A DNA stretch of 64,000 nucleotides from Bacteroidota bacterium (GCA_029547705.1 JAKPOU010000063.1:62001-126000); one strand, 5' to 3'. Numbered from the stretch's first letter, positions 36,451-45,914 are shown. Notes: generated by a model from the letters alone, not told the origin. Translations and numbers: made by a program.

Positions 36451-36457
36451 TATTAAA

Positions 36458-37822
36458 TTATTCTTCCAGATCCTGCCTGTCGCTGAATTTAAGCCTGCGG
36501 CTGAGCTTGCGGATTGCCGCTTCGATACTCTGGTCAGGTTCAATGACATTGTAATCGCCCCAGAAATCAGGATCGGTAAAAGCACTAACCTTTTCGGAAA
36601 AGATATCAGTGTATCTGACTTTTTCCTTTCCTGCAAATTTAATAACTTCCTGGTCAGTACGGTCTGTGACAGCAATTTCCGACATGGTGGTATAGAAGGT
36701 GCTGAACAGTTTCCTCTTCCACCTGACCTTGAACCTTACCTCTGCCCTGGAATAGCTGAAATACCATTTCCCGTCCTGTTCCCGGTATTTTGTCCTGTAG
36801 GTTGCAAGCTCGGGAGTCACTTCCATTCCGAAGGGCTTTTTCCGTATGAAGATTGCAGTTGCCGCAGCTATGTCGGAAAGGTTGAATCCGAATTCCGCCT
36901 CGGTGATGGCATTTGTTTCCATGTCGATGAAAAGATTTCCCATGAACAGGGGCTGGTCAACCCAGGGTTTCTGTATAAAGCCTATCACGTAGTGAGGCCT
37001 GTCATCCACCTCTATCACACCGGTGATTGAATAGTCATAGTATTTCATTGCCTCGGTGGTGAGTATGGCTTCAGTGTTCTTGGCTATGTCAAGCTGAAGA
37101 ACGCTGGTGGTGCCACCCTGGAGCTTGAACAGCACAGTGTCCATCTTTTCGACATCCGTACTTTTCCTTCCCTTGTAGATTCTTGCGCCGTCGAAGCGGA
37201 GATCGTTGTTGTAGGGGGCTTTGAATATCTCCATGACTGCCTCGCCGATAGACACGTAGGTGCGGTTCTTGCGGATTGTCTCCCTGTAAAAGGCCGTCAT
37301 GAGGTTGGGAACGGATTCATAGTTCTTTCCCAGCCGGGAAATGGCCCTTTCGACTATTGCTTCCGGATCAAGCGGCCTTACAATGACCTCCTTTATCGGT
37401 ATGGGTGCTGTTTCGAGGGCAATGGTGTTCTTGAAACCGTCGTCACGGAGACTGCTTACCGGAACAATCTTGTTTTTATATCCCAGGAAGGTGACCTCTA
37501 TATTGTGGCTGACCAGATCCGGACTGATTTTCAGTGTGAATTCACCATCGATATTGGTAATTATCCCCACATTGGATTCCGTTACCGCAACACTGGCAAA
37601 AACAAGGGGGGATTTTGTTTCCGCGTCAATAACCCTGCCCCTGAGAACAATAAGTTCCTGTTCTGCAGCTTTTCCGCTTCTGGCCGCTTCCGCAGCCCTG
37701 CCGGTCTTTCCTGCATCCGCAGCTCTGCCCTTGTTTCCTGCTTCCGCAGCGGAGAGTGAACCGAAGGCAAGGGCCAACAGCAGAAATATTGCTGCAGACT
37801 TAATATTCATTCTGATTTTCAT
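36458..37822 (-). CDS. Carboxypeptidase-regulatory-like envelope protein, paralogue of the STN protein
   Basis: A 454-residue protein. A signal peptide ends near residue 26 and is followed by a low-complexity stretch of Ala/Gly/Lys/Arg units (such as GRAADAGKTGRAAEAARSGK). Residues about 57-135 form a carboxypeptidase-regulatory-like domain (LRGRVIDAETKSPLVFASVAV). The remainder matches the C-terminal part of the STN protein at 33443-35002 (NLMTAFYRETIRKN; SIGEAVMEIFKAPY; ITGVIEVDDRPHYVIGF). It is the first gene of the operon and lacks the STN signal domain. Function unknown; an outer-membrane or periplasmic beta-rich protein is likely. Confidence 0.75.
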   Translation of the reverse strand: MKIRMNIKSAAIFLLLALAFGSLSAAEAGNKGRAADAGKTGRAAEAARSGKAAEQELIVLRGRVIDAETKSPLVFASVAVTESNVGIITNIDGEFTLKISPDLVSHNIEVTFLGYKNKIVPVSSLRDDGFKNTIALETAPIPIKEVIVRPLDPEAIVERAISRLGKNYESVPNLMTAFYRETIRKNRTYVSIGEAVMEIFKAPYNNDLRFDGARIYKGRKSTDVEKMDTVLFKLQGGTTSVLQLDIAKNTEAILTTEAMKYYDYSITGVIEVDDRPHYVIGFIQKPWVDQPLFMGNLFIDMETNAITEAEFGFNLSDIAAATAIFIRKKPFGMEVTPELATYRTKYREQDGKWYFSYSRAEVRFKVRWKRKLFSTFYTTMSEIAVTDRTDQEVIKFAGKEKVRYTDIFSEKVSAFTDPDFWGDYNVIEPDQSIEAAIRKLSRRLKFSDRQDLEE

Positions 37823-37891
37823 GTCGCTATGGTTTAAATTATAACTGATTTTAACTGTAATTTTTCTTTAAGCTTGTTGTTTAAAAACCTG

Positions 37892-37999
37892 CCATCCCTA
37901 AGACCGTTAACAACCGGCTTTACCATGAGATTTTCTCCCGGTGTTTTCCAGCTTTTCTTTGGCTTTCCATCACTAAGACCGTTAACAGCCGGTCTTACC
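37892..37999. repeat. Two direct repeats in the divergent region before the radical SAM gene
   Basis: CCATC(C/A)CTAAGACCGTTAACA occurs at 37892 and again at 37967, each continuing into A/GCCGG(C/T)(T/C)TTACC, 75 bases apart. The second copy contains AAGACCG...CCGGTCTT as a hairpin. They could be operators for either divergent gene or a small dispersed repeat. Confidence 0.6.
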
Positions 38000-38054
38000 C
38001 TATTGTTTTTAAGAAAATTATTTTATTACCTTGACAGACCTTACAGGAGGGAAT

Positions 38055-39032
38055 ATGACTTCGTCTGTGTCAGGATACTTGAATCTCATGGTATCAGGAT
38101 ATTCATTCCTGAAAAGCATGATTACCAGGAAGGCTGCAATTTCCGGGATGCCGGTTGCCCTGAGTGTTGAACTCACCAATCACTGCAACCTGAAATGCCC
38201 GGAATGCCTGTGCGGATCCGGAAGAATGACACGTGAAAAAGGCTTTATGGACATTTCCCTCTTCACCAGAATCATAGATGAACTTAAACCCTTCCTTCTT
38301 GAGGTGAGTCTTTATTTCCAGGGAGAAAGCATGCTTCATCCGGGTCTGGACAGCTTCCTTGAAAAAGCAAGGGGAATAAGAACGACCCTGGCCACAAATG
38401 GCCATTTCCTTTCTCCGGACAATGCAGAGATGCTTGCTCTTTCCGGCCTGAACAAACTGATTGTGTCCCTCGACGGCATGGACCAGGACAGTTATTCGCT
38501 TTACAGGGTTAACGGTAATTTCAGGACTGTGGCCGAAGGAATAGGCAACATGTCGGAAGCAGTCAGGAAACACGGTTCGCGGGCTGAACTGGTAATACAG
38601 TTCCTTGTCAACCGGGAAAATGAGCATCAGATCCCTGATGTAAGACGTTTTGCACGGAAGATGAGGGCAACGCTGAAACTGAAATCGATGCAGGTGATAA
38701 ACGAGGATTCCCATGAGAAATGGCTTCCGTCAGATAAAAAATTCAGGCGCTATCAGCTGAAAGGGAATAAATACACCATTCTCAGCAATCTTCCGGACAG
38801 CTGCAGGAGATTGTGGTTCAATCCGGTTATAACATGGGACGGAAAGGTGATCCCTTGTTGTTTCGACAAGGATGCCGGACATATTCTCGGTGACCTGAAT
38901 GAGAATACTTTCAGGGAAATCTGGACGGGCCGGGCCTACAGGCTGTTCAGACAGGGCATACTGGACGACAGGAAGAAGACAGCGATTTGTCATAACTGTA
39001 CGTCAGGACTTTTTTCCGGAATTATTAGCTGA
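38055..39032 (+). CDS. Radical SAM/SPASM-type enzyme
   Basis: A 325-residue radical SAM protein. The 4Fe-4S motif CNLKCPEC (CxxxCxxC) follows VELTNH, and the SAM-binding region reads YFQGESMLHPG. The C-terminus carries further Cys (CCFDKD; CHNC) as in SPASM domains that bind extra clusters. Relatives modify peptides or act in coenzyme and cell-surface pathways; the substrate is not clear. ATG 38055 is chosen over TTG 38031 because AGGAGG at 38045-38050 sits 4 bases before it, a rare visible Shine-Dalgarno. The last 108 bases are duplicated at 40224-40331. Confidence 0.85.
   Translation: MTSSVSGYLNLMVSGYSFLKSMITRKAAISGMPVALSVELTNHCNLKCPECLCGSGRMTREKGFMDISLFTRIIDELKPFLLEVSLYFQGESMLHPGLDSFLEKARGIRTTLATNGHFLSPDNAEMLALSGLNKLIVSLDGMDQDSYSLYRVNGNFRTVAEGIGNMSEAVRKHGSRAELVIQFLVNRENEHQIPDVRRFARKMRATLKLKSMQVINEDSHEKWLPSDKKFRRYQLKGNKYTILSNLPDSCRRLWFNPVITWDGKVIPCCFDKDAGHILGDLNENTFREIWTGRAYRLFRQGILDDRKKTAICHNCTSGLFSGIIS
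38925..39032 (+). repeat. 108-bp direct repeat, copy 1 (end of radical SAM gene)
   Basis: Aligns without gaps to 40224-40331 with 7 mismatches. It encodes the last 35 residues and the stop codon. Confidence 0.9.
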
Positions 39033-39467
39033 CAAAAGTTTAATTTCATATTTTTATTTTTTTTCGCAGTTTATTTCCCGGGAGGTCCTGAGGGCCTTTA
39101 TCATAACCGGCAAAACATTAAACGGGACAAACAGCAGAATTCCAGGAAAGATCGTTAAGCAAAGACATCAGCAGAAAACCGGTAAAACGACCGGCAGATA
39201 GCAGCGTTTCTATCCGAAACCGAAACATAATTTTTTGATTTTTCCTGCCAATAACCATGTAGTCACATAATTTACTTATTTTGTAACAGCTAAATAATTA
39301 CGAATTATTAATGCTTTACAACTAATTGTAAATTAGAAATAGTCTTTTCATTGTAAATCATAACAACAATCTGATCCCCTGTTATCACCAGTCACAAAGT
39401 AAAAAAATTCATACAAGGTTTAATTTCACTGTGTTTTCTTAAATTTGTGTTGTGATTTGTTATATAT
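39033..39467. other. Gap between radical SAM gene and MNT gene
   Basis: 435 bases, AT-rich toward the right, without a credible gene. ACCGGTAAAACGACCGGCAG near 39178 shows a short GCCGGT-type repeat. TAAATTTG at 39440-39447 fits a -7 promoter element for the MNT gene 20 bases downstream. Confidence 0.4.
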
Positions 39468-39809
39468 ATGGATGGATTTAAATACATACCTCTGATCATT
39501 GAGAAGCTGAAACCAGAAGATCCCGAAAAGATAATTCTTTTTGGTTCCTATGCCTGGGGAGAACCTTCGGCTGACAGTGATCTTGATATTCTTGTTGTAA
39601 CCGGGGATGATATAATTCCATCGAGCTTTAAAGACAAAAGCCGTATCTACCTGAGGATATCTAAAGCAATTACGGACATTAAGAAGGAATTTCCGGTTGA
39701 TCTCCTTGTCCATACCAAAGGGATGCATAAATTATTCATTGAAAAAAACAGTCTTTTTGCCAGGGAATTAATAACAAAAGGGAAAGTGATCTATGAAAAA
39801 AGCAACTGA
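39468..39809 (+). CDS. MNT-family minimal nucleotidyltransferase antitoxin
   Basis: A 113-residue minimal nucleotidyltransferase. The signature LFGSYAWGEPSADSDLDILVV contains GS...G and the paired metal-binding Asp residues, with a further Asp at FPVDLLVHT. In MNT-HEPN systems this protein neutralises the HEPN RNase, in studied cases by attaching AMP to it. The gene overlaps the HEPN gene by 17 bases, so the two are coupled. A TAAATTTG -7 element lies 20 bases upstream. The pair sits between two copies of a radical SAM gene end. Confidence 0.88.
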   Translation: MDGFKYIPLIIEKLKPEDPEKIILFGSYAWGEPSADSDLDILVVTGDDIIPSSFKDKSRIYLRISKAITDIKKEFPVDLLVHTKGMHKLFIEKNSLFARELITKGKVIYEKSN

Positions 39810-40101
39810 AGAATGGTTTGAAAGTGCTGAAAGTGATCTTCTTTTAATTCATGAGATCCATTCAAATGAAAATCTGACTCATATGGTTGCATTCCACGCA
39901 CAGCAGGCTGTTGAAAAAGCATTTAAAGCATTAATTGAAGAATTCGACCTTGGCTTCATAAAAACACACTCCCTTGAGATGCTTTATAATATTATCCGTG
40001 ATAAGATTCTTATTAAACCTGATCTGAAAGAGAGTAGCCGATTTTATAGTTTTGCTTTGGAAATAGTTGAAGCAGCAAAAAAATCATGTGATAAAGCTTA
40101 G
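39793..40101 (+). CDS. HEPN-domain toxin partner
   Basis: A 102-residue all-helical HEPN protein. The helices EEWFESAESDLLLIHEI and MVAFHAQQAVEKAFKALI are the usual first two, followed by FIKTHSLEML. The last helix reads ALEIVEAAKKSCDKA. A canonical Rx4-6H RNase motif is not evident, so RNase activity is uncertain and this may be a non-catalytic or degenerate member. It overlaps the MNT gene by 17 bases. Confidence 0.85.
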   Translation: MKKATEEWFESAESDLLLIHEIHSNENLTHMVAFHAQQAVEKAFKALIEEFDLGFIKTHSLEMLYNIIRDKILIKPDLKESSRFYSFALEIVEAAKKSCDKA

Positions 40102-40223
40102 CAACAGGTTTTACTTCGCATGTCAGCACAGAATTCTACAATTAATCCCTAAGTGAATTTTTCCTCACACTTACTTCATATTACAAAGAAAGGCCCGGTT
40201 ATAGTACAAATTATATTTCCCCT

Positions 40224-40331
40224 ACGGGCCGGCCCTACAGGCTGTTCCGGCAGAGTATACTGGACGACAGGAAGAAGACAGCGATTTGTCGTAACTGCAC
40301 GTCAGGACTTTTTTCCGGAATTATTAGCTGA
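40224..40331 (+). pseudogene. 3' remnant of a second radical SAM gene (108-bp direct repeat, copy 2)
   Basis: Encodes TGRPYRLFRQSILDDRKK and TAICRNCTSGLFSGIIS before TGA. It differs from copy 1 at 7 of 108 positions, giving three amino-acid changes (A to P, G to S, H to R) and silent changes. No radical SAM sequence lies upstream of it, so only the tail survives. The remainder of 40102-40393 has no gene. Confidence 0.85.
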
Positions 40332-40393
40332 TAAGAAGAAAATTTACTAACTTTTGTGAATATATCTGATCGGCGGAATTATTATTCCTAGTC

Positions 40394-42871
40394 ATGATAC
40401 TTGCAGCCCTTATAGTCCTTCTGACATATCCCGGGTCATTTTTATCATCAGATGCCGGTATTAAATCAGATTACTGTTCTGAAGGGGAGCCCACGCAGGC
40501 CTGCGGCAAGGCTTGTTCAAAGGTAGATTACTGTTATGAGGGAGTGCTCACGGTCAGCGGTCTTTCAGATACTGTTACCATTTACAGGGATGAACGTGGC
40601 ATGCCACATATTTATGCTTCAAATGAACATGATCTTTATCTGGCGGTCGGGTATGTATCCGCACAGGAACGGCTCTGGCAGATGGATCTGATCCGGCGCA
40701 GCACAACGGGGAGGTTATCTGAGATCTTCGGGAAATCGTTTCTGCAGGCCGATATAATATCGAGATGCCTCCGGATGACAGATAAATCCGGAAAAATCCT
40801 GGAAAATGAAGATCCTTCAGTTATTGCCTGTATGCAGGCATATATTGAAGGGATTAATTTCTTCATTTTAAACTGTAAGAAACTGCCGCTGGAGTTCAGG
40901 TTATTATCATACAGACCTGAACCCTGGAGTCTTGAAGATATAGTTAATATAATCGGGTTGATGGGCTGGAGCCTTGGCTCAAGAAACCTGACGGCAGAAC
41001 TTTTTAATTATCAGCTTGTACGTAAAACAGGGGCTGAAAAGGCTTCATCTCTTATTCCGGACTGGGATCTGGCTACGGAAATTGTCTATCCCGATTTTGT
41101 GCTGAACGACACCCTGATCTCAGAGGTACGGTCACTGATAACATCATTTGACAGGATCATTTCACTCGGGGTGCCCTTATTTTCAGGAAGCAATAACTGG
41201 GCAGTCTCAGGAGAGAGAAGTGCAACCGGGAAGCCTCTGCTTTCAAACGATATGCATCTTCCGTTTAACATTCCGTCAATATGGATACAAATGCACCATA
41301 TAGTTCCCGGTAAGATAAATGTCACAGGCGTGGTTATCCCCGGGGAACCTTTTATTGTGGCGGGGCATAATGATAAAATCGCCTGGGGAATGACAAACCT
41401 GATGGTGGATGATATTGACCTTTACACTGAAAGAATCAATCCGGAAAATCACGATCAGTATTATTTTAACGGCCAGTGGAAAGATCTGATAAAGAAAACC
41501 GAGATAATAAATATCAGGGGAGGTAAACAGATTCCGGTGACAATCGGTTTTACACACCGGGGACCGGTTATATCAGGATTGATAAATCCGGATAACATGC
41601 CTGCAAAGATTAAATGGATGGGGTATGATTATTTAGCCGGGCTTGAAGATCTTAAAGATCTTTCACTGAGCTTCAGATGGTCGGGATTTGATATAAGTGA
41701 TGAAATTAAAGGTATTTACCTTCTTAACAGGGCTCAAAACTGGGAAGATTTCAGGTCGGGAGTGGCATTATTCAACTCCACAAGTCATAATTTTATATAC
41801 TCGGATATATACGGGAACATCGGTTTGAATGCCGGAGGCGGAATTCCGTTGCGGAAAGGGAATGGAATTATGATCCGAAACGGAGAAACCGATGAATACG
41901 ACTGGAGGGGGTATGTGCCTTTTGACCAGATGCCTTTCAGCTTCAATCCTCCGGACGGAAATGTATCATCCGCAAATAATAAAACAGTGGCCGGTTATCC
42001 ATATTTTATTTCACAGGATTTTGTCGTTCCTTACAGAATTGAAAGGATCAGGGAGATGCTCGGTCAAAAAGAATTGTTCAGCACAGAAGATTTTAAAAGA
42101 ATGATAACCGACCAGCAATCGGTTATGGCCCGGTTACTTACTCCTTTTATTTTAAAACTTAAGGAAAAACGGAACGAGCTTTCACAAATAGAAAACGCCA
42201 TCCTTGATTCTCTGTCAGCGTGGGATTTCATAATGGACCCCTCACGGATCGCTCCCTCCGTATTTGAATTCTTCAGGATCTGTCTTAAAAAGAATCTTTT
42301 TGCTGATGATCTGGGCGATCTTTTCAATGAGATGTACTATATGACGAGTGAATACTATATTTACAGACTTATTACAGGAGAAGCGGATGAATGGATTGAT
42401 AATTTAAACACACCGGAGAAAGAAACACTTGATGATATAGTGATGGAGAGTTTTAAGGACGCAATAGAAATGCTTTCAAAACAATATGGTAAAAATCCTG
42501 CCAGATGGCAATGGGGAAGGATCCATACCATTACTTTTATTCACCCGCTCGGATCCGTTAAAATCCTTGGATCACTGTTCAAACTTAATTCAGGGGAATA
42601 TCCGACAGGCGGAAGCGACCACACGGTTTGTCCATTTTCCTTTAAAGCAGGATTCAGGGTATCTCAGGGAGCTTCTATAAGACATATATTCAATACGGCC
42701 GACTGGGATCAATCATATTCGGTTCTTCCGGGAGGGATATCCGGTGTACCAAAAAGCGAATTCTATCTTTCACAGGTTGAACCTTATCTTGAAGGGAGAT
42801 TCTACAATGATCATTTCTCGGAGAAAGCCGTAAAAAATTCAGCAAAACACAGATTTTTATTAAGGCCGTAA
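40394..42871 (+). CDS. Penicillin-acylase-family Ntn hydrolase (copy A)
   Basis: An 825-residue precursor. A signal peptide is followed by a short Cys-rich stretch (YCSEGEPTQACGKACSKVDY), then the alpha chain (VTIYRDERGMPHIYA; AQERLWQMDLIRR). The autocatalytic nucleophile is Ser266 in FSGSNNWAVSG, which becomes the N-terminus of the beta chain. PGEPFIVAGHNDKIAWGMTN and SSANNKTV carry oxyanion and structural residues. The family hydrolyses amides such as beta-lactam side chains, acyl-homoserine lactones and lipopeptide caps; the substrate here is unknown. Its paralogue begins 36 bases downstream. Codon use is AT-richer than the paralogue. Confidence 0.88.
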   Translation: MILAALIVLLTYPGSFLSSDAGIKSDYCSEGEPTQACGKACSKVDYCYEGVLTVSGLSDTVTIYRDERGMPHIYASNEHDLYLAVGYVSAQERLWQMDLIRRSTTGRLSEIFGKSFLQADIISRCLRMTDKSGKILENEDPSVIACMQAYIEGINFFILNCKKLPLEFRLLSYRPEPWSLEDIVNIIGLMGWSLGSRNLTAELFNYQLVRKTGAEKASSLIPDWDLATEIVYPDFVLNDTLISEVRSLITSFDRIISLGVPLFSGSNNWAVSGERSATGKPLLSNDMHLPFNIPSIWIQMHHIVPGKINVTGVVIPGEPFIVAGHNDKIAWGMTNLMVDDIDLYTERINPENHDQYYFNGQWKDLIKKTEIINIRGGKQIPVTIGFTHRGPVISGLINPDNMPAKIKWMGYDYLAGLEDLKDLSLSFRWSGFDISDEIKGIYLLNRAQNWEDFRSGVALFNSTSHNFIYSDIYGNIGLNAGGGIPLRKGNGIMIRNGETDEYDWRGYVPFDQMPFSFNPPDGNVSSANNKTVAGYPYFISQDFVVPYRIERIREMLGQKELFSTEDFKRMITDQQSVMARLLTPFILKLKEKRNELSQIENAILDSLSAWDFIMDPSRIAPSVFEFFRICLKKNLFADDLGDLFNEMYYMTSEYYIYRLITGEADEWIDNLNTPEKETLDDIVMESFKDAIEMLSKQYGKNPARWQWGRIHTITFIHPLGSVKILGSLFKLNSGEYPTGGSDHTVCPFSFKAGFRVSQGASIRHIFNTADWDQSYSVLPGGISGVPKSEFYLSQVEPYLEGRFYNDHFSEKAVKNSAKHRFLLRP

Positions 42872-42907
42872 AAATAATTACCAATCAGATAAATAATCAG
42901 CAAAACC

Positions 42908-45298
42908 ATGAAAATCCTTAAAACCATTTTACTTGTACTGGCGGCAATACTTGCTATTGCTATTATCGGCGGACTGATACTGCTTTCAGGAATAAAGAAA
43001 GGCGCCCTGCCTGTTTACAGCGGCGAACTGAAAATCAGCGGACTGAACGGGGAAGTGACTGTTTACAGGGATGAAAGGGGAATGCCTCATATTTATGCAC
43101 AGGATGAGCATGATCTCTATTTTGCCACCGGTTATGTAATGGCACAGGAAAGGCTCTGGCAGATGGATCTCATCCGTCGTGCCACAAAGGGGAAACTGGC
43201 TGAACTGTTTGGAGATGATTTTATTCAGACCGATCTTTTTCTCCGCAGTCTCGACATGACCACAAAGTCGAAAATGGTACTCAGCAACCAGCCTCAGGAA
43301 ATAACACTCTGCCTGCAGGCCTTTGCCGGCGGGGTGAACAGCTATATCAGTGATGCAGGAAGGAAGCTGCCGCCGGAATTCAGGATCTTGTCATACCGGC
43401 CTGACGAATGGCAGCTTGAGGATATTGCAAATATTATAGGCTATATGGGCTGGGATCTTGCATCCGGAAACCTTACTACCGACATATTCATATACAGGCT
43501 TATAGAAAAACTGGGAGAGGAGAAGGTCTCGCAGCTGGTTCCGGACTGGGGCGTGGAGTCTTCAGTGGTATTCCCGGAATTCAGGCTTGAGGATGATATG
43601 CTCCGGGACGCCAGAGCCTTCATAAAGACACTCGATCAGCTTGAGGCGCTTGGAATACATTCCTTTTCGGGAAGCAATAACTGGGCTGTGTCGGGAAGCA
43701 GGAGCGCCACGGGAATGCCTCTCTTTTCAAATGACATGCACCTGGGGCTGTCGTCTCCGGGAATATGGATGCAGATGCACCAGGTTGTTCCCGGTAAGCT
43801 GAACGTGACAGGAGTGATTGTTCCGGGTGAACCCTTCATCGTTGCCGGGCACAATGAAAATATAGCATGGGGACTGACAAACCTCATGGTTGACGATGTT
43901 GATCTTTTCAGGGAGGAAATAAATCCGGACAATGAGAATCAGTATTACTTCAACGGTGAATGGCGGAACATGCTTGTGAGAAAGGAGATCATCAGATCGA
44001 AAACAGGCAGGACCGATACCATGCTGCTGAGATTCACCCACAGGGGACCGGTTATATCCGGCATGCAGAAGGTTGAGAATGCTGTTCTGACCATGCGGTG
44101 GTCGGGCTATGATCCCAGTGATGAACTGAAGGCGGTTTATTCCATTAACAGGGCGGAGAACTGGGAAGACTTCAGAAAGGGAGTGGCACATTTCAGTTCC
44201 ATCAGCCAGAACTTTGCATATGCCGACAGGGAAGGCAACATAGGGATTGTCACCGGTGGCGGCATACCCGTCAGGAAGGGCTATGGTTCAATGATCAGAC
44301 CGGGGCAGACGGATGAATTTGACTGGAAGGGTTATGTTGCCACGGAACAGCTTCCGTACAGCTTCAATCCGGAATCCGGTTACGTGTCATCGGCCAATAA
44401 CAAGACCGTAAGCGATGAATATCCCTGGTATATTTCATTCAGATTCTATGTTCCCTACAGAATCGACAGGATACGGGAAATGATCACGGACAGGGAAAAG
44501 CTTGATGTGAATGATTTTAAAAGAATGCTCACTGATCAGCATTCTGCCTATGCAAAACTGCTTACTCCCTTTATTCTCAGAGTCAGTGACAAGAGGCCAG
44601 AACTGAACACAACTGAAAACCAGGTGCTTGACATAATGACCGGCTGGGATTACGACATGAGGGCAGATGAGGCAGCTCCGGCTGTCTTTGAGTTTTTCTC
44701 CCACAGCTTTGCGGAAAACCTCCTGGGTGACGAACTGGGTGAGCTCTATGGCCAGCTGCCTGATGCAATAAAGGATTATTATATCTACAGGATACTTAAA
44801 AACGGACCTGACGGATGGGTGGATGATGTCAGGACCACAGACACTGAGACCCTGGATGATATTATTCTCAGAAGCTTCAGGGATGCCACGGGAGAGCTTT
44901 CAGAATCCCTGGGGAATGATGTTTCAAAATGGAAATGGGGGGATATCCACAGGATAACACTGGAACATCCTATAGGGACAGTGAAGATAATGGACCGAAT
45001 TTTCGGGCTGAATTCCGAAACATACCCTGTGGGAGGCAGTGATCACACTGTTTGTCCCTACACCTACAACGACCTTTTCAGGGTTACGAACGGAGCCTCG
45101 GAAAGGCATATCTACAACCTTGCCGACTGGGATGAGTCCTGGACGGTCATTCCGACGGGTGCATCAGGCGTTCCTGCCAGTGAGTTCTATCTTTCACAGA
45201 CAAAGACCTATGTTGAGGGGGGATTTTACAGGGACCTCTTCAGTGAGGCCGCGGTCAGGGCGGCTGCCAGGTATGTACTGACGCTTAAACCGTCATAA
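42908..45298 (+). CDS. Penicillin-acylase-family Ntn hydrolase (copy B)
   Basis: A 796-residue paralogue of the preceding gene. The N-terminus is a hydrophobic anchor or signal (KTILLVLAAILAIAIIGGLILL) without the Cys-rich stretch. The processing site is Ser256 in FSGSNNWAVSG, followed by MPLFSNDMHLGLSSPGIWMQM. Matching blocks run the whole length (GEPFIVAGHNENIAWGLTN; SSANNKTV; YPVGGSDHTVCPY), so the pair arose by tandem duplication and then diverged. Likely a periplasmic or membrane-anchored amidohydrolase. Its end overlaps the convergent frr gene by 14 bases. Confidence 0.9.
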   Translation: MKILKTILLVLAAILAIAIIGGLILLSGIKKGALPVYSGELKISGLNGEVTVYRDERGMPHIYAQDEHDLYFATGYVMAQERLWQMDLIRRATKGKLAELFGDDFIQTDLFLRSLDMTTKSKMVLSNQPQEITLCLQAFAGGVNSYISDAGRKLPPEFRILSYRPDEWQLEDIANIIGYMGWDLASGNLTTDIFIYRLIEKLGEEKVSQLVPDWGVESSVVFPEFRLEDDMLRDARAFIKTLDQLEALGIHSFSGSNNWAVSGSRSATGMPLFSNDMHLGLSSPGIWMQMHQVVPGKLNVTGVIVPGEPFIVAGHNENIAWGLTNLMVDDVDLFREEINPDNENQYYFNGEWRNMLVRKEIIRSKTGRTDTMLLRFTHRGPVISGMQKVENAVLTMRWSGYDPSDELKAVYSINRAENWEDFRKGVAHFSSISQNFAYADREGNIGIVTGGGIPVRKGYGSMIRPGQTDEFDWKGYVATEQLPYSFNPESGYVSSANNKTVSDEYPWYISFRFYVPYRIDRIREMITDREKLDVNDFKRMLTDQHSAYAKLLTPFILRVSDKRPELNTTENQVLDIMTGWDYDMRADEAAPAVFEFFSHSFAENLLGDELGELYGQLPDAIKDYYIYRILKNGPDGWVDDVRTTDTETLDDIILRSFRDATGELSESLGNDVSKWKWGDIHRITLEHPIGTVKIMDRIFGLNSETYPVGGSDHTVCPYTYNDLFRVTNGASERHIYNLADWDESWTVIPTGASGVPASEFYLSQTKTYVEGGFYRDLFSEAAVRAAARYVLTLKPS

Positions 45299-45848
45299 CA
45301 TCCTTTTCTTTCTGTGCCACGATCCTGTCGATAGTGGCATTGAATTCCGAAGTTATTTTCTGTACCGTTTCCGATGCTGTCTTTTCAGTGTCTTCGGGAA
45401 GTCCTGACTTTAGGAGGCTTTTAAGCTCATCATTTGCCCACTTCCGTGCATTCCTGATACTTATTCTGGCTGTTTCACCCTCGTTTTTCACCTGTTTTAC
45501 CAGCTGATGCCGTCTCTCTTCAGTAAGGGGAGGAATATTGATCCTGATAACTTCCCCGTTATTGACCGGTGTAAGGCCAATGTTGGCAGCCAGTATGGCT
45601 TTTTCGATGGCTCCCAGCATGCTTCTTTCCCAGGGCTGGATAAGTATTGTCTTGGGATCGGGGGTATTGATATTTGAAACCTGGCTCAATGGTGAATTGA
45701 CTCCATAGTAAACAACCGTAATTCCTTCAAGGAGAACAGGATTGGCCCTGCCTGCCCTGAGCCTTGCCAGTTCATGCTCAAGATGGTCAGCGGCTTTCTG
45801 CATTCTGTCCCTTGTTTCTTCTATAATCAGTTCAACATCTTCATTCAT
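45285..45848 (-). CDS. frr: Ribosome recycling factor
   Basis: A 187-residue RRF. It releases ribosomes from mRNA with EF-G after termination. Family blocks are seen at AADHLEHELARLRAGRANPVLLEGI, ILIQPWERSMLGAIEKAI and IRINIPPLTEERRHQLVKQVK. The length is normal. It follows pyrH, the classical pairing, with a 101-base gap containing a possible promoter. The last 14 bases overlap the convergent acylase gene. Confidence 0.97.
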   Translation of the reverse strand: MNEDVELIIEETRDRMQKAADHLEHELARLRAGRANPVLLEGITVVYYGVNSPLSQVSNINTPDPKTILIQPWERSMLGAIEKAILAANIGLTPVNNGEVIRINIPPLTEERRHQLVKQVKNEGETARISIRNARKWANDELKSLLKSGLPEDTEKTASETVQKITSEFNATIDRIVAQKEKDVMTV

Positions 45849-45914
45849 ATTGTCAGAATTGTTAGATAATAATTTCCTGTTGTGTAAAAGGCCGCTTTCC
45901 CGGCCGTATTATGA

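Noticed and set aside
36451..36675. 75-codon upstream extension of the sigma factor
   Set aside because: It overlaps the preceding gene by over 200 bases; MISDNEIIRR at 36450 is the normal ECF start.
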